This document shows positions 16,617-24,684 of a stretch of DNA of 64,000 bases, piece by piece. How positions within the stretch are numbered: position 1 is the stretch's first letter; every line of letters begins with the position of its first letter. The notes beneath the pieces were generated by a model. The model had not been told where the DNA came from. It was given only the letters and a program-made list of their open reading frames with translations, and made no database searches. Source of the stretch: Enterococcus gilvus ATCC BAA-350 (GTDB lineage Bacteria; Bacillota; Bacilli; Lactobacillales; Enterococcaceae); assembly GCF_000407545.1 (NCBI RefSeq), contig NZ_ASWH01000001.1, positions 2,433,501-2,497,500 of the forward strand. Reading direction: 5' to 3'. Both the position numbers and the translations under genes were made by a program.

Positions 16617-18127
16617 TAACGATTCACCTCATTGATCAGTCTCTTGCGGTCGATTTTGCCGTTGGCTGTCAGCGGCAATTGCTCCACGTAGACGAATTTT
16701 TGCGGAATCATGTATTCCATGACGCCTTCAGCCAATTCTTCTTTGACTGCTTTCGTTAATTGATACGCTTTTTCAAAATCATTGTCATTGGCGACAACGT
16801 ATGCGACCAATTGTTGAACCTTATGATCCTGGTATTTCGGAACCACCGTTGCTTGTTTCACATAGGAAACTTTTTCTAAATGATGATCAATGTCTTCCAA
16901 TTCGATTCGGAAGCCATGAAGCTTCACTTGAAAATCGATTCGTCCTTCATAAAGCAATAGTCCATCTTCTTGCAATCGGCCTGCATCGCCAGTGTGGTAC
17001 GCTGGCACACCGTCGATCTCGAAGAAAGCAGCCGCCGTTTTTTCCGGGTTGTTCATGTACCCTTTGGAAACGCTTGGCCCTTTGATGATGATCTCACCAG
17101 CTTCTCCTGGAGCGGCCTCGCGATCGTCATCATAGATCAGCACATCGGTGTCTTCTTTGATATAACCGATCGGTACACGGTCATATTCCGCCAAGACCTC
17201 TGGGGTCACTTCGATTTGCGTCATAGCCACTGTGGCTTCTGTTGGTCCGTAAGTGTTAAAGACTTTCGCCTTTGGAAAACGCCGCAGCAGTTCTTCCGCG
17301 GTCTTACGAGGCAGCTCTTCTCCGCAGAATTGGAAGATCTTCAAGGAAGGCACATGCTCGCCGTCGAAGGTTTTTTCCATTAAACAAATATCCATGAATG
17401 AAGGGGTCGATACCCAAACTTCCAGGTCCAGCTTTGGCAAGAAGCTGAATAATTTTTTAAAGTCGTTGATTACTGCTTTTTCCATCGGGATCAGCGTACC
17501 GCCGCTGCAAAGTGATGGATAGACGCTCATCACAGATAGATCAAAGGAATACGGTGCCTGCGACAAGAAGCGCATGCCGGCTTCGATCCCAAAATCCTTC
17601 AGATCCCAGTTAACAAAGCTCAGTAAATTCGTGTGGCTGATTTGTACACCTTTTGGTACGCCTGTCGTTCCCGAGGTAAAGATGATGTAAAATGTTTCGT
17701 CGTCAGTGACTGGCTCCAAAGCCTGCGGTTCTTGTGCTGTCTTAAAAATCTCAGCAAGCGCTGCTGGCGATACGACTGGAACAGCTGTAGCGACTTCTTC
17801 TGGCCAAGGCAAGACACTTAGGATCATCGTTGGCTGTGCCACTTCTAAAATCAATTGAATCCGATCCAATGGTGTGTTGGATTCGATCGGAATATAGGCG
17901 TGTCCGCTTTTGGCAGCCCCTAAGAAGCTGGCGATCATTTCCACTTCCAATTCGCCGAATACGACGATGGGTGTTTTCGCTGCGGTTTGCTTTGCTAAAT
18001 AATGTGCTAAGTTATCCGACCATTGTTTTAAGGTACGGTAACTGAATTGTTCTGTTTCAGATTGATAAGCGATCGCCTCTGGTGTTTCATTTGCCCAGCG
18101 ATCGATTGCTGTAATGATGTTTCCCAT
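16616..18127 (-). CDS. dltA: D-alanine--D-alanyl carrier protein ligase DltA
   Basis: This cytosolic ATP-dependent ligase adenylates D-alanine and loads it onto DltC. The 503-residue protein belongs to the AMP-forming acyl-CoA synthetase/NRPS A-domain family: the P-loop-like motif IIFTSGTTGVPKG is near residue 155, NTYGPTEATV near 295, YHTGDAGRLQEDG near 380, and the invariant Lys is in PLTANGKIDRKRL near the C-terminus. The frame extends nine codons upstream, but a GGGGGG tract lies 7 nt before the ATG at 18127. It follows dltX by 36 nt. Confidence 0.97.
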   Translation of the reverse strand: MGNIITAIDRWANETPEAIAYQSETEQFSYRTLKQWSDNLAHYLAKQTAAKTPIVVFGELEVEMIASFLGAAKSGHAYIPIESNTPLDRIQLILEVAQPTMILSVLPWPEEVATAVPVVSPAALAEIFKTAQEPQALEPVTDDETFYIIFTSGTTGVPKGVQISHTNLLSFVNWDLKDFGIEAGMRFLSQAPYSFDLSVMSVYPSLCSGGTLIPMEKAVINDFKKLFSFLPKLDLEVWVSTPSFMDICLMEKTFDGEHVPSLKIFQFCGEELPRKTAEELLRRFPKAKVFNTYGPTEATVAMTQIEVTPEVLAEYDRVPIGYIKEDTDVLIYDDDREAAPGEAGEIIIKGPSVSKGYMNNPEKTAAAFFEIDGVPAYHTGDAGRLQEDGLLLYEGRIDFQVKLHGFRIELEDIDHHLEKVSYVKQATVVPKYQDHKVQQLVAYVVANDNDFEKAYQLTKAVKEELAEGVMEYMIPQKFVYVEQLPLTANGKIDRKRLINEVNR

Positions 18128-18163
18128 GATTATCCCCCCGTTCGGTTCAAGCACGAACTTTGA

Positions 18164-18313
18164 TTAAAATTCGTTGTAGATAAAATTACCGCCTTGGATG
18201 CTCTTATAATGGTATAAGTAGATCAATATCAAAAGGACGGCAAAATAGAAAATCGTCTTTCCAATAAAACTTAACCAGTAACGAGTGGCGGGTCGCTTAA
18301 AAAACTCCTTCAT
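18164..18313 (-). CDS. dltX: DltX, small membrane peptide of the dlt operon
   Basis: A 49-residue membrane peptide translated from the stretch just upstream of dltA. It has a single hydrophobic helix (IFYFAVLLILIYLYHY) and ends in GGNFIYNEF; the C-terminal F-Y-x-F-type motif is characteristic of DltX, which is reported to act as an acyl carrier during D-alanylation of lipoteichoic acid. GAGGG lies 7 nt before the ATG. It is the first gene of the dlt operon and would be missed by a 60-residue cut-off. Confidence 0.92.
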   Translation of the reverse strand: MKEFFKRPATRYWLSFIGKTIFYFAVLLILIYLYHYKSIQGGNFIYNEF

Positions 18314-18349
18314 CCAATCGCCCTCTCTTAATTTCTTTCATTGATTAGT

Positions 18350-18355
18350 ATTATA
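18350..18355 (-). promoter_or_regulatory. -10 element of the dlt operon
   Basis: A perfect TATAAT on the minus strand lies 36 bp upstream of dltX. No good -35 is seen 17 bp further upstream, which is compatible with activator-dependent transcription. Confidence 0.5.
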
Positions 18356-18548
18356 GTTCTGATTAAAAAAACCGCCACCGATTATGCTTACATATACCGC
18401 TTTCAAACGAACAGTTTTGTCACATGCTTGACAGCTTCCTTATTTGACGCTCCATCAACTTTTTTTCTTTCCAGTTTTTTTTGACCGATGGCCTGCCATT
18501 TCGGATCAAACCGCGCCTTTTGAACCATTAATCGGAGAAAAAGCGGAC

Positions 18549-18582
18549 AAAAAAAGAGACCAAAAGATTCCCTTTGATCTCT
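18549..18582 (-). terminator. Terminator of the BceAB-type operon
   Basis: AGAGACCAAAAG (18555-18566) pairs with CTTTGATCTCT (18572-18582) apart from small mismatches, with a U-run on the minus strand. It separates the transporter from the dlt operon. Confidence 0.8.
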
Positions 18583-18594
18583 TTCTTTCTATTC

Positions 18595-20607
18595 TTAGAG
18601 CAATTTTTTCTGGTAAACGCAGGTGGTCCAATAAAACAAGGCATACACGATCAACATCAATCCGCAAAAAAGATACACGAACCAATAGTCGGCATTCTGT
18701 GCAATGTGAGAAAGGACAGTGATGGCAAGTATGCTATGGATCAATGCCAAAATAGCCGGTATGAAAAAGACGACCCGATTTTCCCGCTTCATCTCTTGAT
18801 AGATAGTCTCCATCGGTATGCCCATTTGACGCAGCAATCCGTATTTTTTCCGTTTTTGCTTAAACTCCGACAACTGCCGCAGACTCACCATGCTGGCGGT
18901 CGTGATAATAAAGGTCGCCGTCACAAAGGTCACTACAAACAGCACCAACCCCATACTGCTGCGCGTCGATCGGTAAATTTCTTGATACGAGGTGTACTCG
19001 GAACGGTAAATCGTTGTGTCCTCTTTTCTGCCACCTTCGCCTGCAGAAATGTCCCCCACGATCTGCTTGTTCTCCCATTTCAAGTCATAATGTATCGGAA
19101 AATCCCAATCACCCTTCAATTTTTTTCGGACCAATTGATTTAGTTCATTTTCCTTTGCATTCCTGACATCAATGACCTCAAGAGAATAGCCATGACCCGC
19201 TGTAGCATTAAATATTTTATCGGAAACGACAATTAAACTGGTCCCATAACGCAAATTCGTGTCCCCGAAAAAGTTGGGGTACGTCCCCTGGACCGTCAGC
19301 TCTTTGTCCTTCAAATAAATGATTTTGCTGTAATTTGTGTAGTCATTCAAATAGCGCTGATACGAGCTCAAAACGACCGTAGACTTCGGTGTCTTCAACT
19401 GGATATCCTTCAGCGTCGGGTTGGTCCGTTGGAAGGCACGGTAATCCGAAATAGACACCATGTCCATAACCTCCGGCTGCGAATTGACGCCTTCACCAGA
19501 GATCTCCACACTTTGCTTTGCCGGAACAGCTTTAAAATTCAATGTCTGGTGTTCATAAGGAGCCACCTTTTGCAGCTCTGGCGCGAAGGAGGCATAGCTT
19601 TCCTGGGTGACGGTCAACGAGGCCGGAGCGATCTCATTCACCAAGCGCATCTGTATCGAGACCATCGCCGCCATCCCGCCTAGAATCAGCAGGGCCATCC
19701 CAAGAGCCACCGTGATCGAGCCGAAGAAACGCCACTCGCTGAATAAGCGCAATTGCCATTCACTTCTCGACAGCATCCCCAAGTTTTTGTTCAATCGCTT
19801 CGGCCGATAGGAATTGTACCAACGCAGCGAATACGCAAAAAACAAATAGCTGCCTACCACGCACAGGACAAAAATCAGCCCCATCAGCAATAAATTGCCT
19901 TCGATCAAGCCAAAACGACCGCTCATTCTGCGAGCAAAACGGATATACATCACAGCCATTCCCCAACCACTTAGTAAAAACAGAATCCCGATCGCACCAA
20001 GAATTTTCTGTCCTATCCTCAACTTCATGGCTTGGATTTTCCGCAAGCGAATCTTCATCAAATGGGAAAATTTGTAGCCTGAAACAAGCCACAATATCTG
20101 AAACGAGACCGCCCCTAAGATGAACAAGACGACGAGCCCTGTGGTGAGGATCGCATCTGATGAAAAGAAGAAATGGACCTGCAAGGGCAAATCCATCGCC
20201 TTGACTAAAATCATACTAAAGAGCTTAGACAGCAGCACCCCTAACCCGATCCCGATAACGAAAGAAAAGATCCCGATAAAGAAAATCTCTAAGATGAACC
20301 AAAGACAAATTTGATAATAATTGAGACCATATAAATGAAAGATACTAATGTCCTTTCGACGATTTTCAATAAAAAAGCGGTTGGTATTCGCCATAAAGAA
20401 CAATAAGATGACGACTACAGCAAAGCTGCCGAAGCCCAGCATCGCTACTAGCTGCGTATTCTTTCCAGCGCTGCGAATCAGCGGCTGTTCATACGTCATG
20501 GCAGTAAAAGAATAATAGACCATTACCGCGAAAATCAGACTAAAGAAAAAAATCAAATAATTCCCCAGTTGTTTTTTAAACCCGCGCCAAATGAGACTAA
20601 TCAGCAT
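18595..20607 (-). CDS. BceB/VraG-type ABC transporter permease
   Basis: A 670-residue permease of the FtsX-like BceB family. About ten helices are visible, with the family's large external domain (about residues 300-520) between helices 7 and 8. Such permeases with their ATPase free lipid II-cycle targets from peptide antibiotics such as bacitracin or nisin, and also signal to a cognate BceS-type kinase. No such kinase is encoded next to it. An in-frame GTG lies 12 nt upstream, but it abuts the GGAGG; the ATG at 20607 is better spaced. It overlaps the ATPase gene by 11 nt. Confidence 0.9.
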   Translation of the reverse strand: MLISLIWRGFKKQLGNYLIFFFSLIFAVMVYYSFTAMTYEQPLIRSAGKNTQLVAMLGFGSFAVVVILLFFMANTNRFFIENRRKDISIFHLYGLNYYQICLWFILEIFFIGIFSFVIGIGLGVLLSKLFSMILVKAMDLPLQVHFFFSSDAILTTGLVVLFILGAVSFQILWLVSGYKFSHLMKIRLRKIQAMKLRIGQKILGAIGILFLLSGWGMAVMYIRFARRMSGRFGLIEGNLLLMGLIFVLCVVGSYLFFAYSLRWYNSYRPKRLNKNLGMLSRSEWQLRLFSEWRFFGSITVALGMALLILGGMAAMVSIQMRLVNEIAPASLTVTQESYASFAPELQKVAPYEHQTLNFKAVPAKQSVEISGEGVNSQPEVMDMVSISDYRAFQRTNPTLKDIQLKTPKSTVVLSSYQRYLNDYTNYSKIIYLKDKELTVQGTYPNFFGDTNLRYGTSLIVVSDKIFNATAGHGYSLEVIDVRNAKENELNQLVRKKLKGDWDFPIHYDLKWENKQIVGDISAGEGGRKEDTTIYRSEYTSYQEIYRSTRSSMGLVLFVVTFVTATFIITTASMVSLRQLSEFKQKRKKYGLLRQMGIPMETIYQEMKRENRVVFFIPAILALIHSILAITVLSHIAQNADYWFVYLFCGLMLIVYALFYWTTCVYQKKLL

Positions 20608-21364
20608 TGGCCTTCCCACCTCCGCCGATCGTAGCCTGCATATCGATCACTTTCTCAAAAAAGTCTTTACGGGAAGACCGGCGAACGATCTCCGAAAAGA
20701 AACGGCCATCTTTGATAAACAAGACGCGGTTGCAATAGCTGGCTGTGTAGGGATCATGTGTCACCATCAAGATCGTCGTATCTTCATGGATATTGACCTC
20801 GTCCAAATAATTCAAAAATTCTGTAGCAGACTTTGAGTCCAGCGATCCCGTCGGCTCATCCGCAAACAAGACCAACGGCCGGCTGATCAACGCCCGAGCT
20901 GCCGCCGTCCGCTGCTGTTGACCAATCGAGATTTCTTCCGGGTACCGTGTCAGAATGTCTGAGATCTTCAGGATTCTCGTCAGCCGTATCACCCGTTCCT
21001 CGATTTCTTCATAAGAAAGCTTACTGACCGTCAACGGCAAAATAATATTGTCCTTCACGGTCAGACTATCGATCAAATTAAAATCCTGGAAAATAAACCC
21101 CAAATTCTCTCGACGAAAGTCCGTTAATCGGCTTTCCCGCATCTGCGTGATATCTGCGCCAGCGATTCTGACAGAACCCATCGTCGGCAAAGAGATCGTG
21201 GAAAGAATGTTCATCAGCGTCGTCTTGCCTGCGCCGCTGGGCCCCATGATCCCTACAAATTCACCTTTTCCAACAGAAAAATTCAAATCATTCAACACCG
21301 TTACTTTATTGCTGCGTGTGCCAAAGCTTTTGCTTAAATGCTGCACATCGATCATTTTACCCAT
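20597..21364 (-). CDS. BceA/VraF-type ABC transporter ATP-binding protein
   Basis: A 255-residue ATPase of the MacB/BceA group. It contains Walker A GPSGAGKTT (about residue 42), the Q-loop FIFQDFNLI, a signature region ISIGQQQRTAAARAL, Walker B LVLFADEPTGSLD and the H-loop MVTHDP. The frame is open 36 codons upstream, but AGGAG lies 7 nt before the ATG at 21364; the open upstream stretch is instead leader RNA holding a long hairpin. It forms an operon with the BceB-type permease and probably confers resistance to cell-wall peptides. The signature reads SIGQQQ rather than the usual SGGQQQ. Confidence 0.92.
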   Translation of the reverse strand: MGKMIDVQHLSKSFGTRSNKVTVLNDLNFSVGKGEFVGIMGPSGAGKTTLMNILSTISLPTMGSVRIAGADITQMRESRLTDFRRENLGFIFQDFNLIDSLTVKDNIILPLTVSKLSYEEIEERVIRLTRILKISDILTRYPEEISIGQQQRTAAARALISRPLVLFADEPTGSLDSKSATEFLNYLDEVNIHEDTTILMVTHDPYTASYCNRVLFIKDGRFFSEIVRRSSRKDFFEKVIDMQATIGGGGKANAD

Positions 21365-21408
21365 TTGCTTTCTCCTAACTAGGATTCTCTCGTCCTTTAA
21401 GAATAGGC

Positions 21409-21454
21409 GGACTTTTTTCACCGCCTGCTCTGGTGCTGCCGGTGAAAAAAGTCC
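21409..21454 (-). promoter_or_regulatory. 15-bp perfect hairpin in the leader of the BceAB-type operon
   Basis: GGACTTTTTTCACCG (21409-21423) and its exact complement CGGTGAAAAAAGTCC (21440-21454) enclose a 16-nt loop. The structure lies 45 nt before the ATPase start codon. No U-run follows it on the minus strand, so it is not a standard terminator. Confidence 0.7.
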
Positions 21455-21523
21455 CTCGACAGCCGCTCGCAAATCCTTTGGTGATTCTTCTATTTTTAAT
21501 ATCTAAATTTTTTTCTTTATGGT

Positions 21524-21558
21524 ATCATATTTAGGTCAGTTTCTTATGTGAAACGACC
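21524..21558 (-). promoter_or_regulatory. Promoter and candidate operator of the BceAB-type operon
   Basis: On the minus strand TTCACA (21547-21552) is 17 bp from TATGAT (21524-21529). An imperfect inverted repeat, GGTCAGTTTC (21534-21543) and GAAACGACC (21550-21558), overlaps the -35 and spacer. The leader would be about 155 nt long. Confidence 0.6.
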
Positions 21559-21668
21559 TTCAATAATCTTACAATTTTTACATGTTTATGGAAAAATATT
21601 TTCCAGTTATTTTATAGTAATCAGAAGCTTGACCTTATCAGCTTTCATTTATCTTTCAGTAAAGTGAC

Positions 21669-21684
21669 ACACTATATATAGTGT
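21669..21684 (+). promoter_or_regulatory. NrdR box 1
   Basis: ACACTATATATAGTGT is an exact match to the known NrdR consensus ACACWATATATWGTGT and lies within an 18-bp palindrome. It is the first of a pair upstream of nrdD. Confidence 0.88.
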
Positions 21685-21709
21685 GCCGCTCTTTTTTTTA
21701 CAAAATTTA

Positions 21710-21725
21710 CCCCTATATATCGTTG
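21710..21725 (+). promoter_or_regulatory. NrdR box 2 (degenerate)
   Basis: CCCCTATATATCGTTG keeps the central TATATAT and 11 of 16 positions of box 1. Its start is 41 bp after that of box 1, close to four helical turns, so both would face the same side of the DNA. It overlaps the -35 of the nrdD promoter. Confidence 0.6.
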
Positions 21726-21751
21726 CATCGTCATTAAAAATACTATATGAT
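21723..21751 (+). promoter_or_regulatory. nrdDG promoter
   Basis: TTGCAT (21723-21728) is separated by 17 bp from TATGAT (21746-21751). The -35 overlaps NrdR box 2, consistent with repression by blocking RNA polymerase. Confidence 0.7.
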
Positions 21752-21787
21752 TGATAATGAAGTTTAAAGGAAACGGAGTTGTTTATA

Positions 21788-23980
21788 ATGATGGAAATCC
21801 ACTCAAAAGATTCATTGCTCAACGAATATCAACCATCGCTGAAAAATATTAAGGTCGTAAAACGTGATGGTCGTCACACGTCTTTTGATGACCAAAAAAT
21901 TTACGATGCCTTGATCAAAGCGGAAACGAAAATCAAAGGATCCGTCGACCCCTTAGCACACGAACGTATTCAGTCAATCGTTGAACGGGTAGATGCAGAA
22001 ATTTCAGAACGGTTTAACAGCGACATTAAAATCTATGAGATCCAAAATATCGTGGAGCATACATTATTAGAGCACAACGAATATGCATTAGCAGAAGAAT
22101 ATATCAATTACCGGACACGCCGCGACTTCCAGCGCAGCAAAGCGACGGACATCAACTTTACGATCGGAAAATTGATCAACAAGGATCAAACCGTCGTGAA
22201 TGAAAATGCGAATAAGGATAGTGATGTCTTTAACACACAACGTGATTTGACTGCTGGGATCGTCGGCAAATCCATCGGTTTGAAGATGCTGCCGCCTCAC
22301 GTAGCCAATGCCCATCAAAAGGGTGACATTCATTACCATGACTTGGACTACCATCCTTATACACCGATGACCAACTGCTGTTTGATCGACTTCAAAGGCA
22401 TGTTGAACAACGGCTTCAAGATCGGGAATGCGGAAGTTGAAAGTCCAAAATCGATCCAAACAGCGACTGCCCAAATCTCGCAGATCATCGCCAATGTGGC
22501 ATCGAGCCAATACGGCGGCTGCTCCGCAGACCGTACAGACGAGCTGTTAGCTCCTTTTGCGCGCCTAAATTACGCAAAACACTTGAAAGACGCGGAAGAA
22601 TGGATCGATGATCCTGAAAAACAAAAAGCCTTTGCGAAACAAAAAACGCAAAAAGACATTTACGATGCGATGCAAAGTTTGGAATATGAAATCAATACGT
22701 TGTTTACATCAAACGGACAAACCCCCTTCACTTCTTTAGGCTTCGGTCTTGGAACGGATTGGTTTGAACGTGAGATCCAAAAAGCGATCTTGCAAATCCG
22801 GATCGAAGGTCTAGGCAGTGAAAAACGGACAGCGATCTTCCCTAAATTGATCTTTACTCTGCGCCGCGGGACAAATCTTGAACCAACAGATCCAAACTAC
22901 GACATCAAAGAATTGGCATTGGAATGTGCTACGAAACGTATGTATCCAGATATCTTGAACTACGACAAGCTGATCGAATTGACTGGCAGCTTCAAAGTAC
23001 CAATGGGCTGCCGTTCCTTCCTACAAGGCTGGAAAAATGACCAAGGGGAAGAAATCAATGCGGGACGGATGAATCTTGGCGTTGTGACATTGAACTTGCC
23101 GCGAATCGCGCTAGAATCTGGCGGCAGCAAAGAAAAATTCTGGTCATTACTAGAAGAACGCCTGCAAATCGCGAAAGACGCGTTAGTCTTCCGAATTGAT
23201 CGTTGTAAAGAAGCAACGCCGGCAAACGCACCGATCCTTTATCAATACGGCGCTTTCGGTAAACGCTTGAAACGTACCGATGCTGTAAATGAATTGTTCA
23301 AAAATAAACGCGCAACCATTTCGCTAGGCTATATCGGTCTTTACGAAGTAGCCAGCGTCTTTTACGGCGGCGAATGGGAAGGCGACCCAGAAGCAAAAGC
23401 CTTCACTTTGAATATCATGAAAGATTTGAAGGAACACGCAGATGCTTGGGGCAACGAATACGGCTACCACTTCAGCGTGTACTCAACGCCAAGTGAAAGC
23501 TTGACTGACCGCTTCTGCCGTTTAGATACCGAACGCTTCGGAATTGTTGAAAATATCACGGACAAAGACTACTACACAAACAGTTTCCATTACGATGTTC
23601 GGAAAAATCCGACACCCTTCGAGAAGCTGGACTTTGAAAAAGAGTATCCTAAATACTGTTCTGGTGGTTTCATCCATTACTGTGAATACCCGGTTCTCCA
23701 GCAAAATCCTAAATCACTGGAAGCTGTTTGGGATTATGGGTACGACCGCATCGCCTACTTAGGAACGAACACACCGATCGATCACTGCTACGAATGCGGC
23801 TTCGAAGGCGACTTCAAACCAACCAAACGTGGTTTTGAATGTCCGCAATGCGGCAATCACGATCCAAAATCCTGTGATGTGGTAAAACGGACCTGCGGTT
23901 ACCTGGGGAATCCTCAAGCACGTCCAATGGTTCATGGCCGTCACGAAGAGATCGCTTCTCGCGTGAAACATATGAAATAA
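21788..23980 (+). CDS. nrdD: Anaerobic ribonucleoside-triphosphate reductase
   Basis: Class III ribonucleotide reductase, which makes deoxynucleoside triphosphates without oxygen using a glycyl radical. The 730-residue protein has an N-terminal ATP-cone (VVKRDGRHTSFDDQKIYDAL, about residues 22-41), catalytic-core segments such as FTSLGFGLGTDWFERE, a C-terminal zinc site with CYECG and CPQCG, and the radical-bearing glycine in RTCGYLGNPQ (about residue 710). The frame is open to a TTG three codons upstream; the first ATG at 21788, 9 nt after GGAG, is preferred. It is preceded by two NrdR boxes and followed by its activase nrdG. Confidence 0.97.
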   Translation: MMEIHSKDSLLNEYQPSLKNIKVVKRDGRHTSFDDQKIYDALIKAETKIKGSVDPLAHERIQSIVERVDAEISERFNSDIKIYEIQNIVEHTLLEHNEYALAEEYINYRTRRDFQRSKATDINFTIGKLINKDQTVVNENANKDSDVFNTQRDLTAGIVGKSIGLKMLPPHVANAHQKGDIHYHDLDYHPYTPMTNCCLIDFKGMLNNGFKIGNAEVESPKSIQTATAQISQIIANVASSQYGGCSADRTDELLAPFARLNYAKHLKDAEEWIDDPEKQKAFAKQKTQKDIYDAMQSLEYEINTLFTSNGQTPFTSLGFGLGTDWFEREIQKAILQIRIEGLGSEKRTAIFPKLIFTLRRGTNLEPTDPNYDIKELALECATKRMYPDILNYDKLIELTGSFKVPMGCRSFLQGWKNDQGEEINAGRMNLGVVTLNLPRIALESGGSKEKFWSLLEERLQIAKDALVFRIDRCKEATPANAPILYQYGAFGKRLKRTDAVNELFKNKRATISLGYIGLYEVASVFYGGEWEGDPEAKAFTLNIMKDLKEHADAWGNEYGYHFSVYSTPSESLTDRFCRLDTERFGIVENITDKDYYTNSFHYDVRKNPTPFEKLDFEKEYPKYCSGGFIHYCEYPVLQQNPKSLEAVWDYGYDRIAYLGTNTPIDHCYECGFEGDFKPTKRGFECPQCGNHDPKSCDVVKRTCGYLGNPQARPMVHGRHEEIASRVKHMK

Positions 23981-23982
23981 AA

Positions 23983-24016
23983 AAGACGCGCAAACCCTCG
24001 TTTGCACCGTCTAAAA
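23983..24016 (+). other. Hairpin in the nrdD-nrdG intercistronic region
   Basis: GCAAAC and GTTTGC, extended by GACG/CGTC with small bulges, form a stem-loop just after the nrdD stop. No T-run follows, so it may affect mRNA stability or processing rather than terminate. Confidence 0.45.
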
Positions 24017-24081
24017 GGAATAACTGTTGACAGGGACGGCGCTCTTTGCCGCTCCCTGTTTTAGTTGAAAGGGGAAAAAAC

Positions 24082-24684
24082 ATGCGTAATCCCAAACCAA
24101 AAGAATGGCTCGCAAGTGAGTTGAGCCAACTGTATATTGCTGACTACAAGGCCTACAACTTCGTCGATGGTGAAGGCGTTCGAAATAGTTTATACGTCAG
24201 CGGCTGTCCCTTCGCCTGTGAAGGCTGCTTCAATGCGGCGGCGCAAAACTTTCATTATGGCAAACCCTTTACTCAAGAAATCGAAGACCAATTGATCGCC
24301 GACACCGCCCACGATTATGTCCAAGGCATCACCCTGCTAGGCGGCGAGCCCTTCCTAAACACGCAAGTCTGCCTAAAAGTGATCGATCGGATGCACGCTG
24401 AATTTGGCGACACCAAAGATATCTGGTCTTGGAGCGGGTATACGTTTGAAGAATTGCTGCTGGACAGTGAAGACAAATTAGAGATGCTGAGCAAGATCGA
24501 TATTTTGGTCGATGGCCGTTTCGATCTTTCAAAGAAAAATTTGATGCTGCAATTTCGCGGCAGCTCTAACCAGCGGATCATTGACGTGAAAAAATCATTG
24601 GCTCAAGGCCGCGTCGTGATCTGGGAAAAGCTTCATGATTCAGAAAAAGCATTTGAACAAATTAAAAAGAGCGAACTAATCTGA
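24082..24684 (+). CDS. nrdG: Anaerobic ribonucleotide reductase-activating protein
   Basis: A radical-SAM activase of 200 residues that uses a [4Fe-4S] cluster and S-adenosylmethionine to create the glycyl radical of NrdD. The cluster motif CPFACEGC (CxxxCxxC) is near residue 42, and the SAM-binding glycine segment LLGGEPFLN is near residue 92. AAAGGGG lies 7 nt before the ATG; the frame is open 12 codons further upstream without a ribosome-binding site. It follows nrdD by about 100 nt and its 3' end overlaps the convergent dinB gene by 9 bp. Confidence 0.96.
   Translation: MRNPKPKEWLASELSQLYIADYKAYNFVDGEGVRNSLYVSGCPFACEGCFNAAAQNFHYGKPFTQEIEDQLIADTAHDYVQGITLLGGEPFLNTQVCLKVIDRMHAEFGDTKDIWSWSGYTFEELLLDSEDKLEMLSKIDILVDGRFDLSKKNLMLQFRGSSNQRIIDVKKSLAQGRVVIWEKLHDSEKAFEQIKKSELI

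Noticed and set aside
18574-19143. 189-codon plus-strand frame opposite the BceB-type permease
   Set aside because: It is rich in His, Gln and Arg, typical of an antisense reading, and crosses the operon terminator.
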